Below the pieces are notes generated by a model. The model made no database searches and was not told where the DNA came from. It saw nothing but the letters and a program-made list of their open reading frames with translations. 64,000 nt of DNA from an uncultured Porphyromonadaceae bacterium (GTDB taxonomy: Bacteria > Bacteroidota > Bacteroidia > Bacteroidales > Muribaculaceae), in the NCBI GenBank assembly GCA_900550645.1, contig URTA01000005.1:1-64000 (forward strand), read 5' to 3'. Positions 7,690 to 16,743 of the stretch are shown piece after piece. The position numbers and the translations under genes were made by a program. The stretch's first letter is position 1; each line of letters opens with the position of its first letter.

Positions 7690-8730
7690 TCACTGGCCAA
7701 AAGCATTCCACCCTTGAGCCTTGACGGGCATCTCGCTGCCGTTTGGTGTTATGACCGCACAGCCGAGTTCCTCGCGGGTGATGTAGCCTATCATTCGCAC
7801 TCCGTTTATGAACTCCACCTTGCGCAAGTCTGTCAGCGGCACAGTGAAGAGCAGCTCATAATCCTCGCCGCCGTTCATCGCGGCAGTCACGGGGCTGATG
7901 TGCATCTCCTCTGCCATGGACGCGGTCTGGTAGTCAATGGGGATTTTGTCTTCATAGACGCGGCAGCCGACGTGCGAGTCTGTGCAGATGTGCAGCAGTT
8001 CTGACGATAGTCCGTCGCTTACATCCATCATGGATGTCGGGGTTATACCCTTTTCTTTTAGCTTGGCGACAATGTCACGGCGAGCCTCTGGCTTGAGCTG
8101 CCGCTCGATGATGTATTCCTTGCCGGCGAAATCCGGGGTGAAGTCTTTGTCCTTGATCTCTGCTGCCACGCTGTTCTCGCGCTCAAGCAGCCGCAGTCCC
8201 ATGTATGCAGCACCGAGGTCGCCGCTCACGCACAGCAGGTCATTCTCCTTGGCTCCGCTGCGCTTGACAGCCTTCCCCTTCTCGACATCGCCGAGGCAGG
8301 TGATGCTGATGATAAGGCCTGTCACTGATGCTGAAGTGTCCCCGCCTACCAAGTCAACGCCGTAATGCTCACAGGCGAGGCGTATGCCCGAATACAGCTC
8401 CTCGATATGCTCCGTGGTGAAGCGGCTGGAGATGCCGAGGCTTACTGTTATCTGCCGAGGCGTTCCGAACATGGCGTAAATGTCGCTGAAATTGACGACT
8501 GCAGCCTTGTAGCCGAGGTGCTTCAGCGGGACATACCGAAGGTCAAAATGAATTCCTTCGAGGAGCAGGTCTGTGGTCACAAGCACTTCGCGGTCGCCAT
8601 AATCCATGATTGCAGCGTCGTCGCCGACTCCGAGAACAGTGGACTCGTTGACCGGCTCAATGCCGTCCGTAAGGTGGCGTATCAGCCCGAATTCGCCGAG
8701 CTTGCTTATTTCAGTTTCGCTATTGCTCAT
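7690..8730 (-). CDS. thiL: thiamine-monophosphate kinase
   Basis: ThiL phosphorylates thiamine monophosphate to the cofactor thiamine diphosphate. The start at 8730 (MSNSETEISKLGEFGLI) was chosen because the family begins with this segment; an upstream start would add 29 unrelated residues. Visible motifs are VLGVGDDAAIMD (ATP/Mg binding, about residue 32), TTDLLLEGIHFDL and VGGDTSAS, and the C-terminal MDVSDGLSSEL. The protein is 346 residues, the usual length. The purine nucleoside phosphorylase gene lies upstream with 73 bases between. Confidence 0.92.
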   Translation of the reverse strand: MSNSETEISKLGEFGLIRHLTDGIEPVNESTVLGVGDDAAIMDYGDREVLVTTDLLLEGIHFDLRYVPLKHLGYKAAVVNFSDIYAMFGTPRQITVSLGISSRFTTEHIEELYSGIRLACEHYGVDLVGGDTSASVTGLIISITCLGDVEKGKAVKRSGAKENDLLCVSGDLGAAYMGLRLLERENSVAAEIKDKDFTPDFAGKEYIIERQLKPEARRDIVAKLKEKGITPTSMMDVSDGLSSELLHICTDSHVGCRVYEDKIPIDYQTASMAEEMHISPVTAAMNGGEDYELLFTVPLTDLRKVEFINGVRMIGYITREELGCAVITPNGSEMPVKAQGWNAFGQ

Positions 8731-8803
8731 TGCGCGTATTTTATACGGACAGGCCAGGGAGAACCAGCCTGTCCGGTATTGTCTGTTAATGTAGGGTTTC
8801 TTG

Positions 8804-9628
8804 TCAGATTCGTTCAAGCATGCGCTTGATGATATGCGTCATCACAGGCTGCGCCTTGATAGCCGCTTTCTGTACCTCCTCGTGTGTGGGAACTTCAGTC
8901 ACATCCTTGCCGCCGAGGTCAGTTATCACAGATACCCCGAACACACGCATTCCGGCATGGTTGGCTACTATAACCTCGGGGACGGTAGACATGCCCACAG
9001 CGTCGCCGCCTATAACGCGGAAATACTCATACTCTGCGGGCGTCTCGAAAGTCGGGCCGGGAGTGCCCACGTAGACGCCGTGCATCAGACGGATATTGTC
9101 TTCGCCAGCAATCTTGTCTGCCATTGCTATCAGCTCGTGTGAATACGCCTCTGTCATTGCCGGGAAGCGTGGGCCGAGTTCCTCGTAGTTCTTGCCGCGC
9201 AAAGGATTTTCGGGGAACAGGTTGATATGGTCGGCGATAATCATCACGTCGCCTACTCGGAACTCCTTGTTCATGCCGCCTGCCGCGTTGCTGACAAACA
9301 GAGTCTCCACGCCGAGAGCCTTCATGACACGCACAGGGAATGTCACCTGCTTCATGTCATATCCCTCGTAGTAGTGGAAACGACCCTGCATTGCCATGAC
9401 GTATTTGCCGCCGAGGTTGCCGAATATCAGCTTGCCCGAATGGCCTTCAACTGTTGATACCGGGAAGTTGGGGATGTTTTTGTATTCCAGTTCCTTGATT
9501 ATCTCTATATGGTTGACCAGGTCGCCGAGACCTGTGCCGAGGATGATGCCGATTTTGGGCAGTTGGGATACTTCCTTGCGTATGAACTCCTCGGTTTCCT
9601 TTATCAGTTGGAGCATCGTTTTTTCCAT
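8804..9628 (-). CDS. purine nucleoside phosphorylase
   Basis: This 274-residue trimeric-type enzyme splits inosine and guanosine with phosphate to the base and ribose 1-phosphate. Diagnostic stretches are IGIILGTGLGDLV (phosphate-binding loop, about residue 26), QGRFHYYEGYDM, FVSNAAGGMN near residue 115, and VGMSTVPEVIVANHAGMRV with the Glu/Asn base-binding region. It lies between lpxK and thiL on the minus strand, an arrangement common in Bacteroidales. The gene appears complete; punA and deoD are both used as names for related enzymes, so no symbol is given. Confidence 0.93.
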   Translation of the reverse strand: MEKTMLQLIKETEEFIRKEVSQLPKIGIILGTGLGDLVNHIEIIKELEYKNIPNFPVSTVEGHSGKLIFGNLGGKYVMAMQGRFHYYEGYDMKQVTFPVRVMKALGVETLFVSNAAGGMNKEFRVGDVMIIADHINLFPENPLRGKNYEELGPRFPAMTEAYSHELIAMADKIAGEDNIRLMHGVYVGTPGPTFETPAEYEYFRVIGGDAVGMSTVPEVIVANHAGMRVFGVSVITDLGGKDVTEVPTHEEVQKAAIKAQPVMTHIIKRMLERI

Positions 9629-9729
9629 ATTTGCAGTCTTTTATGGTTTGTGTATGATGTTTGAGGAGAGAGTCGTCTGTTTGTCTGTCGTAATAACCCG
9701 TGTGGCAGCCAGATTGTTTGCCGGCGAGT

Positions 9730-10854
9730 CTAAGCGTCGTATATTGCATTGAGAGGATTCTCCTTCTCGTTGATAGCTTTTTCCACCGCTCCGACGAGGT
9801 CATCTCCGGAAGGTCCTGGCAGCATACGTACCTCAATGGGCAGCATAAATGTCAGCGGCTTCAGGTGCTGCGGATAGTATGGGTTGCTCAACAGGCGCAT
9901 TGCATCCTTTTCCGTTGTGACAATAATTTTCCGTGTACCAGCGAGTTGCTCGAAACGCCTGGCGATTTCCTCCACATCCTTTCGAGAGAAATCATGGTGG
10001 TCTGGATAGTGTGCTACTCGTTTGAGAAAAGGATAGCCTTTGAAATGGCGGACGAACTGCCGTGGGTTGGCAATGCCGGTTATAAGCAGCACCGCATCAT
10101 CTTCCCTAAGCTCTTCAAGTGATGCACGGTAGGGTGCGTCATCCGGGAATACAGGCTTGATTTCACGGTATGCATATCGCGAGAAATACGGGGTCTGGTA
10201 TGACATCAAGTCCATGCCTTTGACCAAAAGCCGATAATCTATAGGCTTCATCTCCTCGGAGCATTTGGTGACTACTACGAAATCGGCGCGGTTGACACCA
10301 CGTATCCCCTCACGCAACTTGCCGAGCGGCAACAGGTGGTCGTTGGCAATAGGGTGATAGAAGTCTGTCAGGAGTATCGAGACTTTAGGCTTGATGTAGC
10401 GGTGCTGGTAGGCATCGTCGAGTATCACCAAGTTAATGTCCGGAAAATCCTGCAACAGCCGTTTCACCCCCTCCACTCGGTTCTCGCATACTGCCACCTT
10501 GACTATTCGGCTGAACTTCTGGTAGAACAGGCAGGGTTCGTCACCTATGGTGTCAGGTGTGCTTTTGGCATTGGCGAGCACATACCCCTTTGTCTTGCGC
10601 CGGTAGCCACGGCTGATGACCCCGATGTTGTAGCGTGATGCAAGGTTGTTGAGCAGATACTCCACGTGCGGAGTTTTGCCCGTGCCGCCTATAGTGAGGT
10701 TGCCTACACAGATTACCGGTATGTCAAATTCCACTTGACGTATCAGGTGCTTGTCAAAAAGCTTGTTACGCATATATACGGCAAATCCGTACAGCCAGGA
10801 TGCAGGGGTGAGCAATCCTGTCAGCAGCTTGTCTATGTAGTCGGCGCGAGTCAT
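9730..10854 (-). CDS. lpxK: tetraacyldisaccharide 4'-kinase
   Basis: LpxK adds the 4'-phosphate that completes lipid IVA in lipid A synthesis at the inner membrane. The 374-residue product has an N-terminal membrane-associated helix, then VGNLTIGGTGKTPHVEYLL (Walker A, about residues 50-68), ISRGYRRKTKG and VILDDAYQHR near residue 145, all standard for the family. It is 43 bases downstream of sppA. Other lipid A genes (lpxD, lpxC-fabZ, lpxA) lie at 26-29 kb in a separate operon. Confidence 0.93.
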   Translation of the reverse strand: MTRADYIDKLLTGLLTPASWLYGFAVYMRNKLFDKHLIRQVEFDIPVICVGNLTIGGTGKTPHVEYLLNNLASRYNIGVISRGYRRKTKGYVLANAKSTPDTIGDEPCLFYQKFSRIVKVAVCENRVEGVKRLLQDFPDINLVILDDAYQHRYIKPKVSILLTDFYHPIANDHLLPLGKLREGIRGVNRADFVVVTKCSEEMKPIDYRLLVKGMDLMSYQTPYFSRYAYREIKPVFPDDAPYRASLEELREDDAVLLITGIANPRQFVRHFKGYPFLKRVAHYPDHHDFSRKDVEEIARRFEQLAGTRKIIVTTEKDAMRLLSNPYYPQHLKPLTFMLPIEVRMLPGPSGDDLVGAVEKAINEKENPLNAIYDA

Positions 10855-10897
10855 CGGGTGAGAAAGAGATTATTGAGTGGAATGGAGTGTTACTTCA

Positions 10898-12676
10898 TTA
10901 TTGATAGTCGAATATGATTACCGGCATGAGAGCCTGGGCGTGACTGCGGTTGAGCAGCCGCTGCACGCTGTATATCAGACGAATGTCATACTGCTGGCCA
11001 AGCGCCTTTGCGAGCGCGTTCATGCTTCTGTCGTTCTGAAGTTCCGAAATCATGTCGAGCAGCGAGCTTTCAGCCTCAGGGTATACGCTAACATTGTATC
11101 GGTCGGGAACGCCAGCACGTTTGGCGGCTTCTGCTATAGCTGTATCGAGCGAGCCGAGTTCGTCTACCAGCCCGAGTTTTTTAGCCATTATAGCGTTCCA
11201 TACGCGTCCCTCAGCGATTTTCTCAACATCTTCGGCTTTCATTTTGCGTCCGGTTGCCACACGGATGATAAATTTGCCGTACAAATCCTCGATTGAGGCT
11301 TGCATGACCTGGCATTGGGCTTCGGTCATCGGGTTGAATACATTGGGGTAAGAACCGTCTGCATGAGTGTTTACTGTCTGCGGCGAGATGCCGAGATTGC
11401 GGGCAAGTCCCGTAAACTGCGGTATCATGCCGAATATTCCGATTGACCCGGTTATGGTCAGCGGGTCAGCGTAAATCTTGTCGGCACAGCACGAAATCCA
11501 GTAGCCGCCCGAGGCAGCGTAGTCGCCCATAGACACGATTACCGGCTTTTTCTTGCTCTTGAAATAGTCGAGGGCTTCTCCTATTTCGGCACTTCCGAAT
11601 ACGGAGCCGCCGGGCGAATTTACGCGGAGTACCAACGCTTTAACGTCATCGTCGTCAGCCAAATCGGTTATTATGGGGACAAGTTTTTCGCAGTCGATGC
11701 CGTCCTTGCTGCCCTCTGCTATTTCGCCGCAGGCATACAAGACAGCAACCTGATTGTCAGAGCCTCTGGCAATGTCCACCGCGCTGTTCGCCACAGCCGC
11801 TGCGCTCACGATGTTTAGGTCGTCTGCGTCAACACCGGCTGCGCGTGCAAGTATGTCATCGACATTGCGTTTGTTGATGAGGCGGTCTACAAGCTTCGCG
11901 GACAATGCAGCGTCAGCGTCGCGCAGCATGATGACACTGTTGACGAGGCTGTCAATGTCTGCCAATTTCATTTTGCGGCTTCCGGCTATTTCATCGCCCA
12001 TGAAATTCCACATTTCGCGGTAGAGTGTGTCGAGCTGCGCCCTTGCCGGTACGCTCATCTCGTTGAGCAACACCGGTTCAACAGCAGATTTGTATGTCCC
12101 GACCTTGAAGACCTGAAATGTCACGCCTATTTTGTCGAGCAGATCCTTGTAATAAAGCGTTGTGCCTGATATGCCGTGCAGTGCTACGCTTCCGTTCCTG
12201 TTCAGCATCACAGAGTCTGCTGCCGATGCTACATAATAGTCTCCTTGCGAATAAGAATCAGCGTATGCGATGACCTTTTTCCCGCTTTTCTTGAAATCGA
12301 GTACAGCGTCGCGCAATGCGTGGAGTGTCGCGGGTGCTGCGCTCGCTCCGTCACATTTTATGTACAGAGCTTTGATGTCGCGGTTGTTTGCGCCTTCCTT
12401 TAATCCTTTGACGAGCGTCCTCAATGACTGCGGACGTTCGATATTGCCGGACAGCAATGCGGGGTAACTGAACTCGGCAGAACCCTCGGTCTCGTCGATT
12501 GTGCCTTTCAGGTTTAGGCACATTATGCTGTTGCCTGTAATTCGTTCTGTCTGTTCCTTGCCTTGAGATGCCACCAGGCTGATAATTACAATAACGGCGA
12601 CAGCACCGAAAAGCACCATAGCCAGCCATGCCCCCATGAACGAGGAAAGGAGTTGCTGGAAAAATTTCTTCAACAT
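10898..12676 (-). CDS. sppA: signal peptide peptidase SppA, long (67K) type
   Basis: This 592-residue inner-membrane serine protease degrades cleaved signal peptides. One N-terminal membrane helix (about residues 12-35) is followed by two tandem S49 domains. The catalytic Ser is in YAASGGYWISC (about residue 390), and the general-base Lys in FKVGTYKSAVEP (about residue 200) of the first domain. The length matches the 67K type with duplicated domains. It is likely co-transcribed with lpxK, thiL and the phosphorylase downstream. The gene is intact. Confidence 0.93.
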   Translation of the reverse strand: MLKKFFQQLLSSFMGAWLAMVLFGAVAVIVIISLVASQGKEQTERITGNSIMCLNLKGTIDETEGSAEFSYPALLSGNIERPQSLRTLVKGLKEGANNRDIKALYIKCDGASAAPATLHALRDAVLDFKKSGKKVIAYADSYSQGDYYVASAADSVMLNRNGSVALHGISGTTLYYKDLLDKIGVTFQVFKVGTYKSAVEPVLLNEMSVPARAQLDTLYREMWNFMGDEIAGSRKMKLADIDSLVNSVIMLRDADAALSAKLVDRLINKRNVDDILARAAGVDADDLNIVSAAAVANSAVDIARGSDNQVAVLYACGEIAEGSKDGIDCEKLVPIITDLADDDDVKALVLRVNSPGGSVFGSAEIGEALDYFKSKKKPVIVSMGDYAASGGYWISCCADKIYADPLTITGSIGIFGMIPQFTGLARNLGISPQTVNTHADGSYPNVFNPMTEAQCQVMQASIEDLYGKFIIRVATGRKMKAEDVEKIAEGRVWNAIMAKKLGLVDELGSLDTAIAEAAKRAGVPDRYNVSVYPEAESSLLDMISELQNDRSMNALAKALGQQYDIRLIYSVQRLLNRSHAQALMPVIIFDYQ

Positions 12677-12713
12677 ATCGATATTCGGTATATGTTATGC
12701 ACCTGTATTGCTG

Positions 12714-14102
12714 TCAGAAGCCGAGCCTGGCGACTGTCGCTTTCATGTCCTCGGCGAGACGTTCAGCCTCTGCCACGGTATGGGCTTCGGAATAGATGCG
12801 GATAATCGGTTCTGTGTTGGACTTGCGCAGGTGTACCCAACTGTCGTCGAAGTCAATCTTCACTCCGTCGATGTCTGTTATGCGACAGTCCGAATAATGC
12901 TCCTTGACCCTGGCAAGCAATCCGTCAACGTCGGTTCCGGGTTGAAGCTGTATCTTGTTCTTTGATATCTCGTATGCGGGATATGTGCGTTTCAGCTCGC
13001 TCACCTTCTTGCCGCTCTTGGCGAGCAACGAGAGGAACAAGGCCACGCCCACAAGGGCATCGCGTCCGTAATGCAGTTCGGGATAGATTACACCTCCATT
13101 GCCCTCTCCGCCGATGACGGCGTTTGTCGCCTTCATCTTGGCAACTACATTGACCTCGCCCACGGCTGCAGCGTTGTATGTGCATCCGTGCCTTTCAGTC
13201 ACGTCGCGCAATGCACGCGAACTGCTGAGGTTGGATACTGTAGACCCCTTGGTATGCGAGAGTACATAGTCTGCTACAGCCACGAGCGTGTATTCCTCAA
13301 CAAACATTTCGCCGCCGTCCATGACTATAGCCAGACGGTCTACGTCAGGGTCTACGACAAAGCCGACATCTGCGCCACTTGTGCGCATGACCTCGGAGAT
13401 TTGCGTAAGGTTCTCGGGTATCGGTTCGGGGTTGTGTGCAAATTTTCCGTTAGGCTCGCAGTTCAGCTCGATGATGTCCTTTACGCCAAGCTCGCGGAGC
13501 AGTTGCGGAATGGCAATGCCGCCAACAGAGTTTACTGCATCGACAGCGACTTTGAACCCGGCGGCAGAGATGGCTGTTACGTCCACGAGTGGCAATGCCT
13601 TCACCATGTCGATATGTCGAAGCAGGGACGTGTGGTCTGCGTATACCTTGCCTACACGGTCGTATGTTGCGTACTCCAGTTCTTCCTGCTCGGCGATGCG
13701 TATGACCTCCTTGCCGGCTGCGTCGTCGAGGAACTCTCCGGCTGCATCGAGCAGCTTGAGGGCGTTCCACTGCGCCGGGTTGTGGCTTGCGGTGATGATG
13801 ATGCCGCCGTCTGCACGATGTGAGGTGACGGCAAGTTCAGTGGTTGGCGTAGTGGCAAGACCGAGGTCAACTACGTCAAAACCTATGGCTGCAAGTGTGC
13901 CGCATACAAGATGCCGCATCATGTCGCCCGTCACTCGCGCATCGCGTCCCACGACAATGCGTCCGCAGTGTCCGCCATTGCGCCGTTTGATGAATGTAGC
14001 GTATGCCGCTGCAAATTTTACTATATCATTTGCTCCAAGACCGTCTCCAGCCGGGCCGCCTATCGTGCCGCGTATGCCGGAGATTGATTTTATGAGTGCC
14101 AT
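12714..14102 (-). CDS. glmM: phosphoglucosamine mutase-like phosphohexomutase
   Basis: The alpha-D-phosphohexomutase family interconverts sugar 1- and 6-phosphates; the GlmM branch makes glucosamine 1-phosphate for cell wall and lipopolysaccharide. The 462-residue product has the phosphoserine loop IITASHNPAQWNALK (about residues 98-112), the metal-binding DPDVDRLAIV (about 240) and the sugar-binding GGEGNGGVI (about 322). A C-terminal phosphate-binding RKSNTEPIIRIYSEA is present. Assignment to GlmM over phosphomannomutase rests on overall resemblance and is less certain than the family. Confidence 0.8.
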   Translation of the reverse strand: MALIKSISGIRGTIGGPAGDGLGANDIVKFAAAYATFIKRRNGGHCGRIVVGRDARVTGDMMRHLVCGTLAAIGFDVVDLGLATTPTTELAVTSHRADGGIIITASHNPAQWNALKLLDAAGEFLDDAAGKEVIRIAEQEELEYATYDRVGKVYADHTSLLRHIDMVKALPLVDVTAISAAGFKVAVDAVNSVGGIAIPQLLRELGVKDIIELNCEPNGKFAHNPEPIPENLTQISEVMRTSGADVGFVVDPDVDRLAIVMDGGEMFVEEYTLVAVADYVLSHTKGSTVSNLSSSRALRDVTERHGCTYNAAAVGEVNVVAKMKATNAVIGGEGNGGVIYPELHYGRDALVGVALFLSLLAKSGKKVSELKRTYPAYEISKNKIQLQPGTDVDGLLARVKEHYSDCRITDIDGVKIDFDDSWVHLRKSNTEPIIRIYSEAHTVAEAERLAEDMKATVARLGF

Positions 14103-14130
14103 TTATCTTCAGTTTCAGTTTAGCCGCGCA

Positions 14131-14712
14131 TCAGTATTCAGCACGGAAATATTTTACATTGTATATATAGGGCAGACACTGGCTTTGGTCTGTCTGAAAT
14201 CCGTAATACGAACGCATAACGAGGTTGATCTCAGAATTGTAGCCCAAGTACTTGAGCGGCATCTGTATGCCCGTGCCGTATGTCATTGAACCGACGTATG
14301 TGGGTTCGTCATATATGAATTTCGTAGCTCCGAGCGAAGAATCCATGTCGTCTCCGTTGCCCTCCTTGGGCGCGTCAATTCCCTGATACATATATTTCAG
14401 GTTTTGGCGCACAAAGCGGAAGTACACGGCATCTCCTTTTTCTGCCTTCATGTCTGGGTCGCCGGCGTTTACTACCTGCATATAGATGTAACCGTCTTCA
14501 TCGAGCTTGTAGAACGGAGCATCTGTGCCGGTAATGAAATTGTTGTCTTCTGGAAGTTCCAACTCGATTTTTTGGTTGGCCATATACCAGTTGGTCGCCT
14601 TTTCCTCCTCACGGAGCAGGTCGGAATAACTCTTGCCCTCTTCACACGATGCGAATGTCATCGACAGCGACAATGCTGCGGCTATGGTCAGTATATATTT
14701 GGTTATCTTCAT
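14131..14712 (-). CDS. DUF4827 lipoprotein
   Basis: The 193-residue product begins with a lipoprotein signal peptide ending in TFASC (lipobox Cys at about residue 23), so it should be lipid-anchored. The rest matches Bacteroidales DUF4827 proteins, which look distantly related to FKBP-type peptidyl-prolyl isomerases. No catalytic residues can be named. It is 28 bases upstream of the glmM-like gene and 13 bases downstream of nrnA on the same strand, suggesting one transcript. Its function is unknown. Confidence 0.8.
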   Translation of the reverse strand: MKITKYILTIAAALSLSMTFASCEEGKSYSDLLREEEKATNWYMANQKIELELPEDNNFITGTDAPFYKLDEDGYIYMQVVNAGDPDMKAEKGDAVYFRFVRQNLKYMYQGIDAPKEGNGDDMDSSLGATKFIYDEPTYVGSMTYGTGIQMPLKYLGYNSEINLVMRSYYGFQTDQSQCLPYIYNVKYFRAEY

Positions 14713-14725
14713 ATTATCGTATTAC

Positions 14726-15811
14726 CTATTGTTTGTTGCGTGTAGGCATGACTATCTTGTCCGGGTTCGTTTTTCTCACTTCAGCGTCAAATTCAGGCAT
14801 AGCCTTTATGAGCGTTTCGCGGCAGCGTTCCAGTCGTGTTTCCGCGTCGCCGTCGCGGTACTCTCCTCCTGCCGCCATGATATGCCCGCCTCCGCCGAAA
14901 TAACGCGAACAGATTTCACTGACAGGGAAGCCGTTGACACTGCGGGCTGACACCTTCACCATATTGGATTCTTCGCGCAAAAAAAACGAATATACCACCC
15001 CTTGTATCTCCAGGGGGATATTTACCAGTCCCTCGGTGTCACCGCGCTCGTACCCGAATCGTTTCTGTTCCTCCAAATTGAGGGTTATGACAGCGGCATG
15101 GTGCTGCGGAAATACTTCGAGTTTCTCATAAAGTGCATACGAGCGTATCCTTAGGCTGTCATAACTGCGTGTTTCCAGAGCCTCTTTGACTATACGCTGT
15201 TTGTCAACACCCTTTTCCAGCAGGCGCATCAGAATTTCGTATGTTTCTGGATTGTCACAGTTGACTGAAAAGTTGCGCGTGTCGGTTATGAGTCCTGTGC
15301 AAAGGGCCGTGGCTGCATCTTTGTCCAATGTGCTGTACAGCCCAAGGGCTGCAATCAGACGGAAAACAACTTCGCAGGTCGAAGACATTTTCGGGAATGA
15401 GAATGTAATGTCGGCAAAGTCACCGGGGTCCTGATGGTGGTCTATCATGACCTTCTTGCAGGCAGCCTCCTGAATTATCGGGGCAAAAGCATCCTGCCTG
15501 TCTGGCTTGTTGAAGTCACAGCAGATTATAAGGTCGGCATTGGCAACTTTCTCCCGGGCATAGTCCGGATATTTGGTTGCGGCAACGACATCCTTCATCC
15601 CGGGGACAAAGGAAAGGGACTTTGGAGCCAGGTCGGGTGTCACGACAACGGCATGATGCCCCGTCGCATTGAGCAGCATACACAGGCCAAGCGTTGACCC
15701 TATAGCATCACCGTCGGGACGGACATGGCATGTCAACACTATCTCTTGCGCACTGTCTATCAGTCGCTTAAAAGACCTCAAGTCCTGTGTGTCAAAGATT
15801 TTACTATTCAT
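14726..15811 (-). CDS. nrnA: bifunctional oligoribonuclease/PAP phosphatase, DHH family
   Basis: NrnA-type enzymes degrade very short RNAs and can dephosphorylate 3'-phosphoadenosine 5'-phosphate. The 361-residue protein shows DHH motif I (HVRPDGDAIGSTLGL, about residues 30-44), motif II ICCDFNKPDR, motif III VMIDHHQDPGD (about 127-137), and the C-terminal DHHA1 domain with RYFGGGGHIMAAGG near residue 313. All metal-binding Asp/His residues are present. It is the first gene of a minus-strand run and is divergent from mazG. Confidence 0.9.
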   Translation of the reverse strand: MNSKIFDTQDLRSFKRLIDSAQEIVLTCHVRPDGDAIGSTLGLCMLLNATGHHAVVVTPDLAPKSLSFVPGMKDVVAATKYPDYAREKVANADLIICCDFNKPDRQDAFAPIIQEAACKKVMIDHHQDPGDFADITFSFPKMSSTCEVVFRLIAALGLYSTLDKDAATALCTGLITDTRNFSVNCDNPETYEILMRLLEKGVDKQRIVKEALETRSYDSLRIRSYALYEKLEVFPQHHAAVITLNLEEQKRFGYERGDTEGLVNIPLEIQGVVYSFFLREESNMVKVSARSVNGFPVSEICSRYFGGGGHIMAAGGEYRDGDAETRLERCRETLIKAMPEFDAEVRKTNPDKIVMPTRNKQ

Positions 15812-15828
15812 AATCCATTTTCAACTTA

Positions 15829-15836
15829 CAAAGATA
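15829..15836 (-). promoter_or_regulatory. -7 element for nrnA
   Basis: The minus strand reads TATCTTTG, 17 bases before the nrnA start, matching TAnnTTTG. No -33 match at the right spacing was seen. It lies back to back with the mazG element in a 130-base gap. Confidence 0.5.
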
Positions 15837-15859
15837 CAAATTATCTCAGAAATTGTGAC

Positions 15860-15867
15860 TATCTTTG
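15860..15867 (+). promoter_or_regulatory. -7 element for mazG
   Basis: TATCTTTG on the plus strand matches the Bacteroidota -7 consensus, 74 bases before the mazG ATG. The two divergent elements are 23 bases apart, so polymerase binding at one should hinder the other. Confidence 0.45.
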
Positions 15868-15941
15868 CGTGGAAATTGCTCCATGCCATGTCTCCTGTCC
15901 GAAATCGCAAGAGGCGGGAGTGGGATAATGCTTAAGTCAAA

Positions 15942-16730
15942 ATGCATACAAGAGATGAAAAACTGGAGGCTTTCGGCAGACTGCTCGACATCCTCGATAT
16001 ATTGCGCGTGAAATGTCCGTGGGACGCAAAACAAACAAATGAATCCTTGCGCCCCAACACAGTCGAAGAGGTGTATGAACTGGCCGATGCGTTGTTGTCT
16101 GACGACTCTATGAATATACGCAAGGAGCTTGGAGACGTGCTGCTCCATGTGGTATTCTATTCCAAAATTGCCTCTGAAAAGCAGGATTTCGACATCGCGG
16201 ATGTCTGCAATTCATTGACTGACAAACTTATATTCCGCCATCCGCACGTGTTTGGCAATGTCAAGGCCGATGATGCAGAACAAGTGACAAAAAACTGGGA
16301 GGAGCTGAAGCTGAAGGAAAAAGGCGGCAACAAGACAGTACTCGCTGGAGTGCCGTCCGCATTGCCCGCACTTATCAAAGCCAACAGAATACAGGAGAAA
16401 GCCGCAAATGTCGGTTTCGACTGGGAAAAGCCTGAGCAGGTTTGGGACAAGGTGAAGGAAGAGGCTGCTGAAGTTGAGCAAGAAATAGAAGGCGGAAACG
16501 CTTCCGGAATTGAGCAAGAGTTCGGCGACCTGATGTTTGCTGTCGTCAATGCAGCTCGTCTGTACCACGTCAATCCGGAGAATGCACTGGAGGCAACTAA
16601 CCGCAAGTTCATCAGACGCTTCAACCATATTGAAAAACGCTCGCACGATATTGGCAAGCCGCTGCGTGACATGACACTCGCCGAAATGGACGAGCTTTGG
16701 AACGAGGCTAAAAAACTCGAACAGGACTAA
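15942..16730 (+). CDS. mazG: nucleoside triphosphate pyrophosphohydrolase MazG
   Basis: MazG hydrolyses (d)NTPs to monophosphates, a house-cleaning role. The 262-residue product has two tandem MazG domains: the first with CPWDAKQTNESLRPNTVEEVYEL (residues 25-47, metal-binding Glu cluster), the second with VKEEAAEVEQEIE near residue 170 and EFGDLMFAVVNAAR. The length is that of full two-domain MazG. It is followed by topB after 13 bases, so the two are probably co-transcribed. Confidence 0.93.
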   Translation: MHTRDEKLEAFGRLLDILDILRVKCPWDAKQTNESLRPNTVEEVYELADALLSDDSMNIRKELGDVLLHVVFYSKIASEKQDFDIADVCNSLTDKLIFRHPHVFGNVKADDAEQVTKNWEELKLKEKGGNKTVLAGVPSALPALIKANRIQEKAANVGFDWEKPEQVWDKVKEEAAEVEQEIEGGNASGIEQEFGDLMFAVVNAARLYHVNPENALEATNRKFIRRFNHIEKRSHDIGKPLRDMTLAEMDELWNEAKKLEQD

Positions 16731-16743
16731 ACAGCATAAGCCT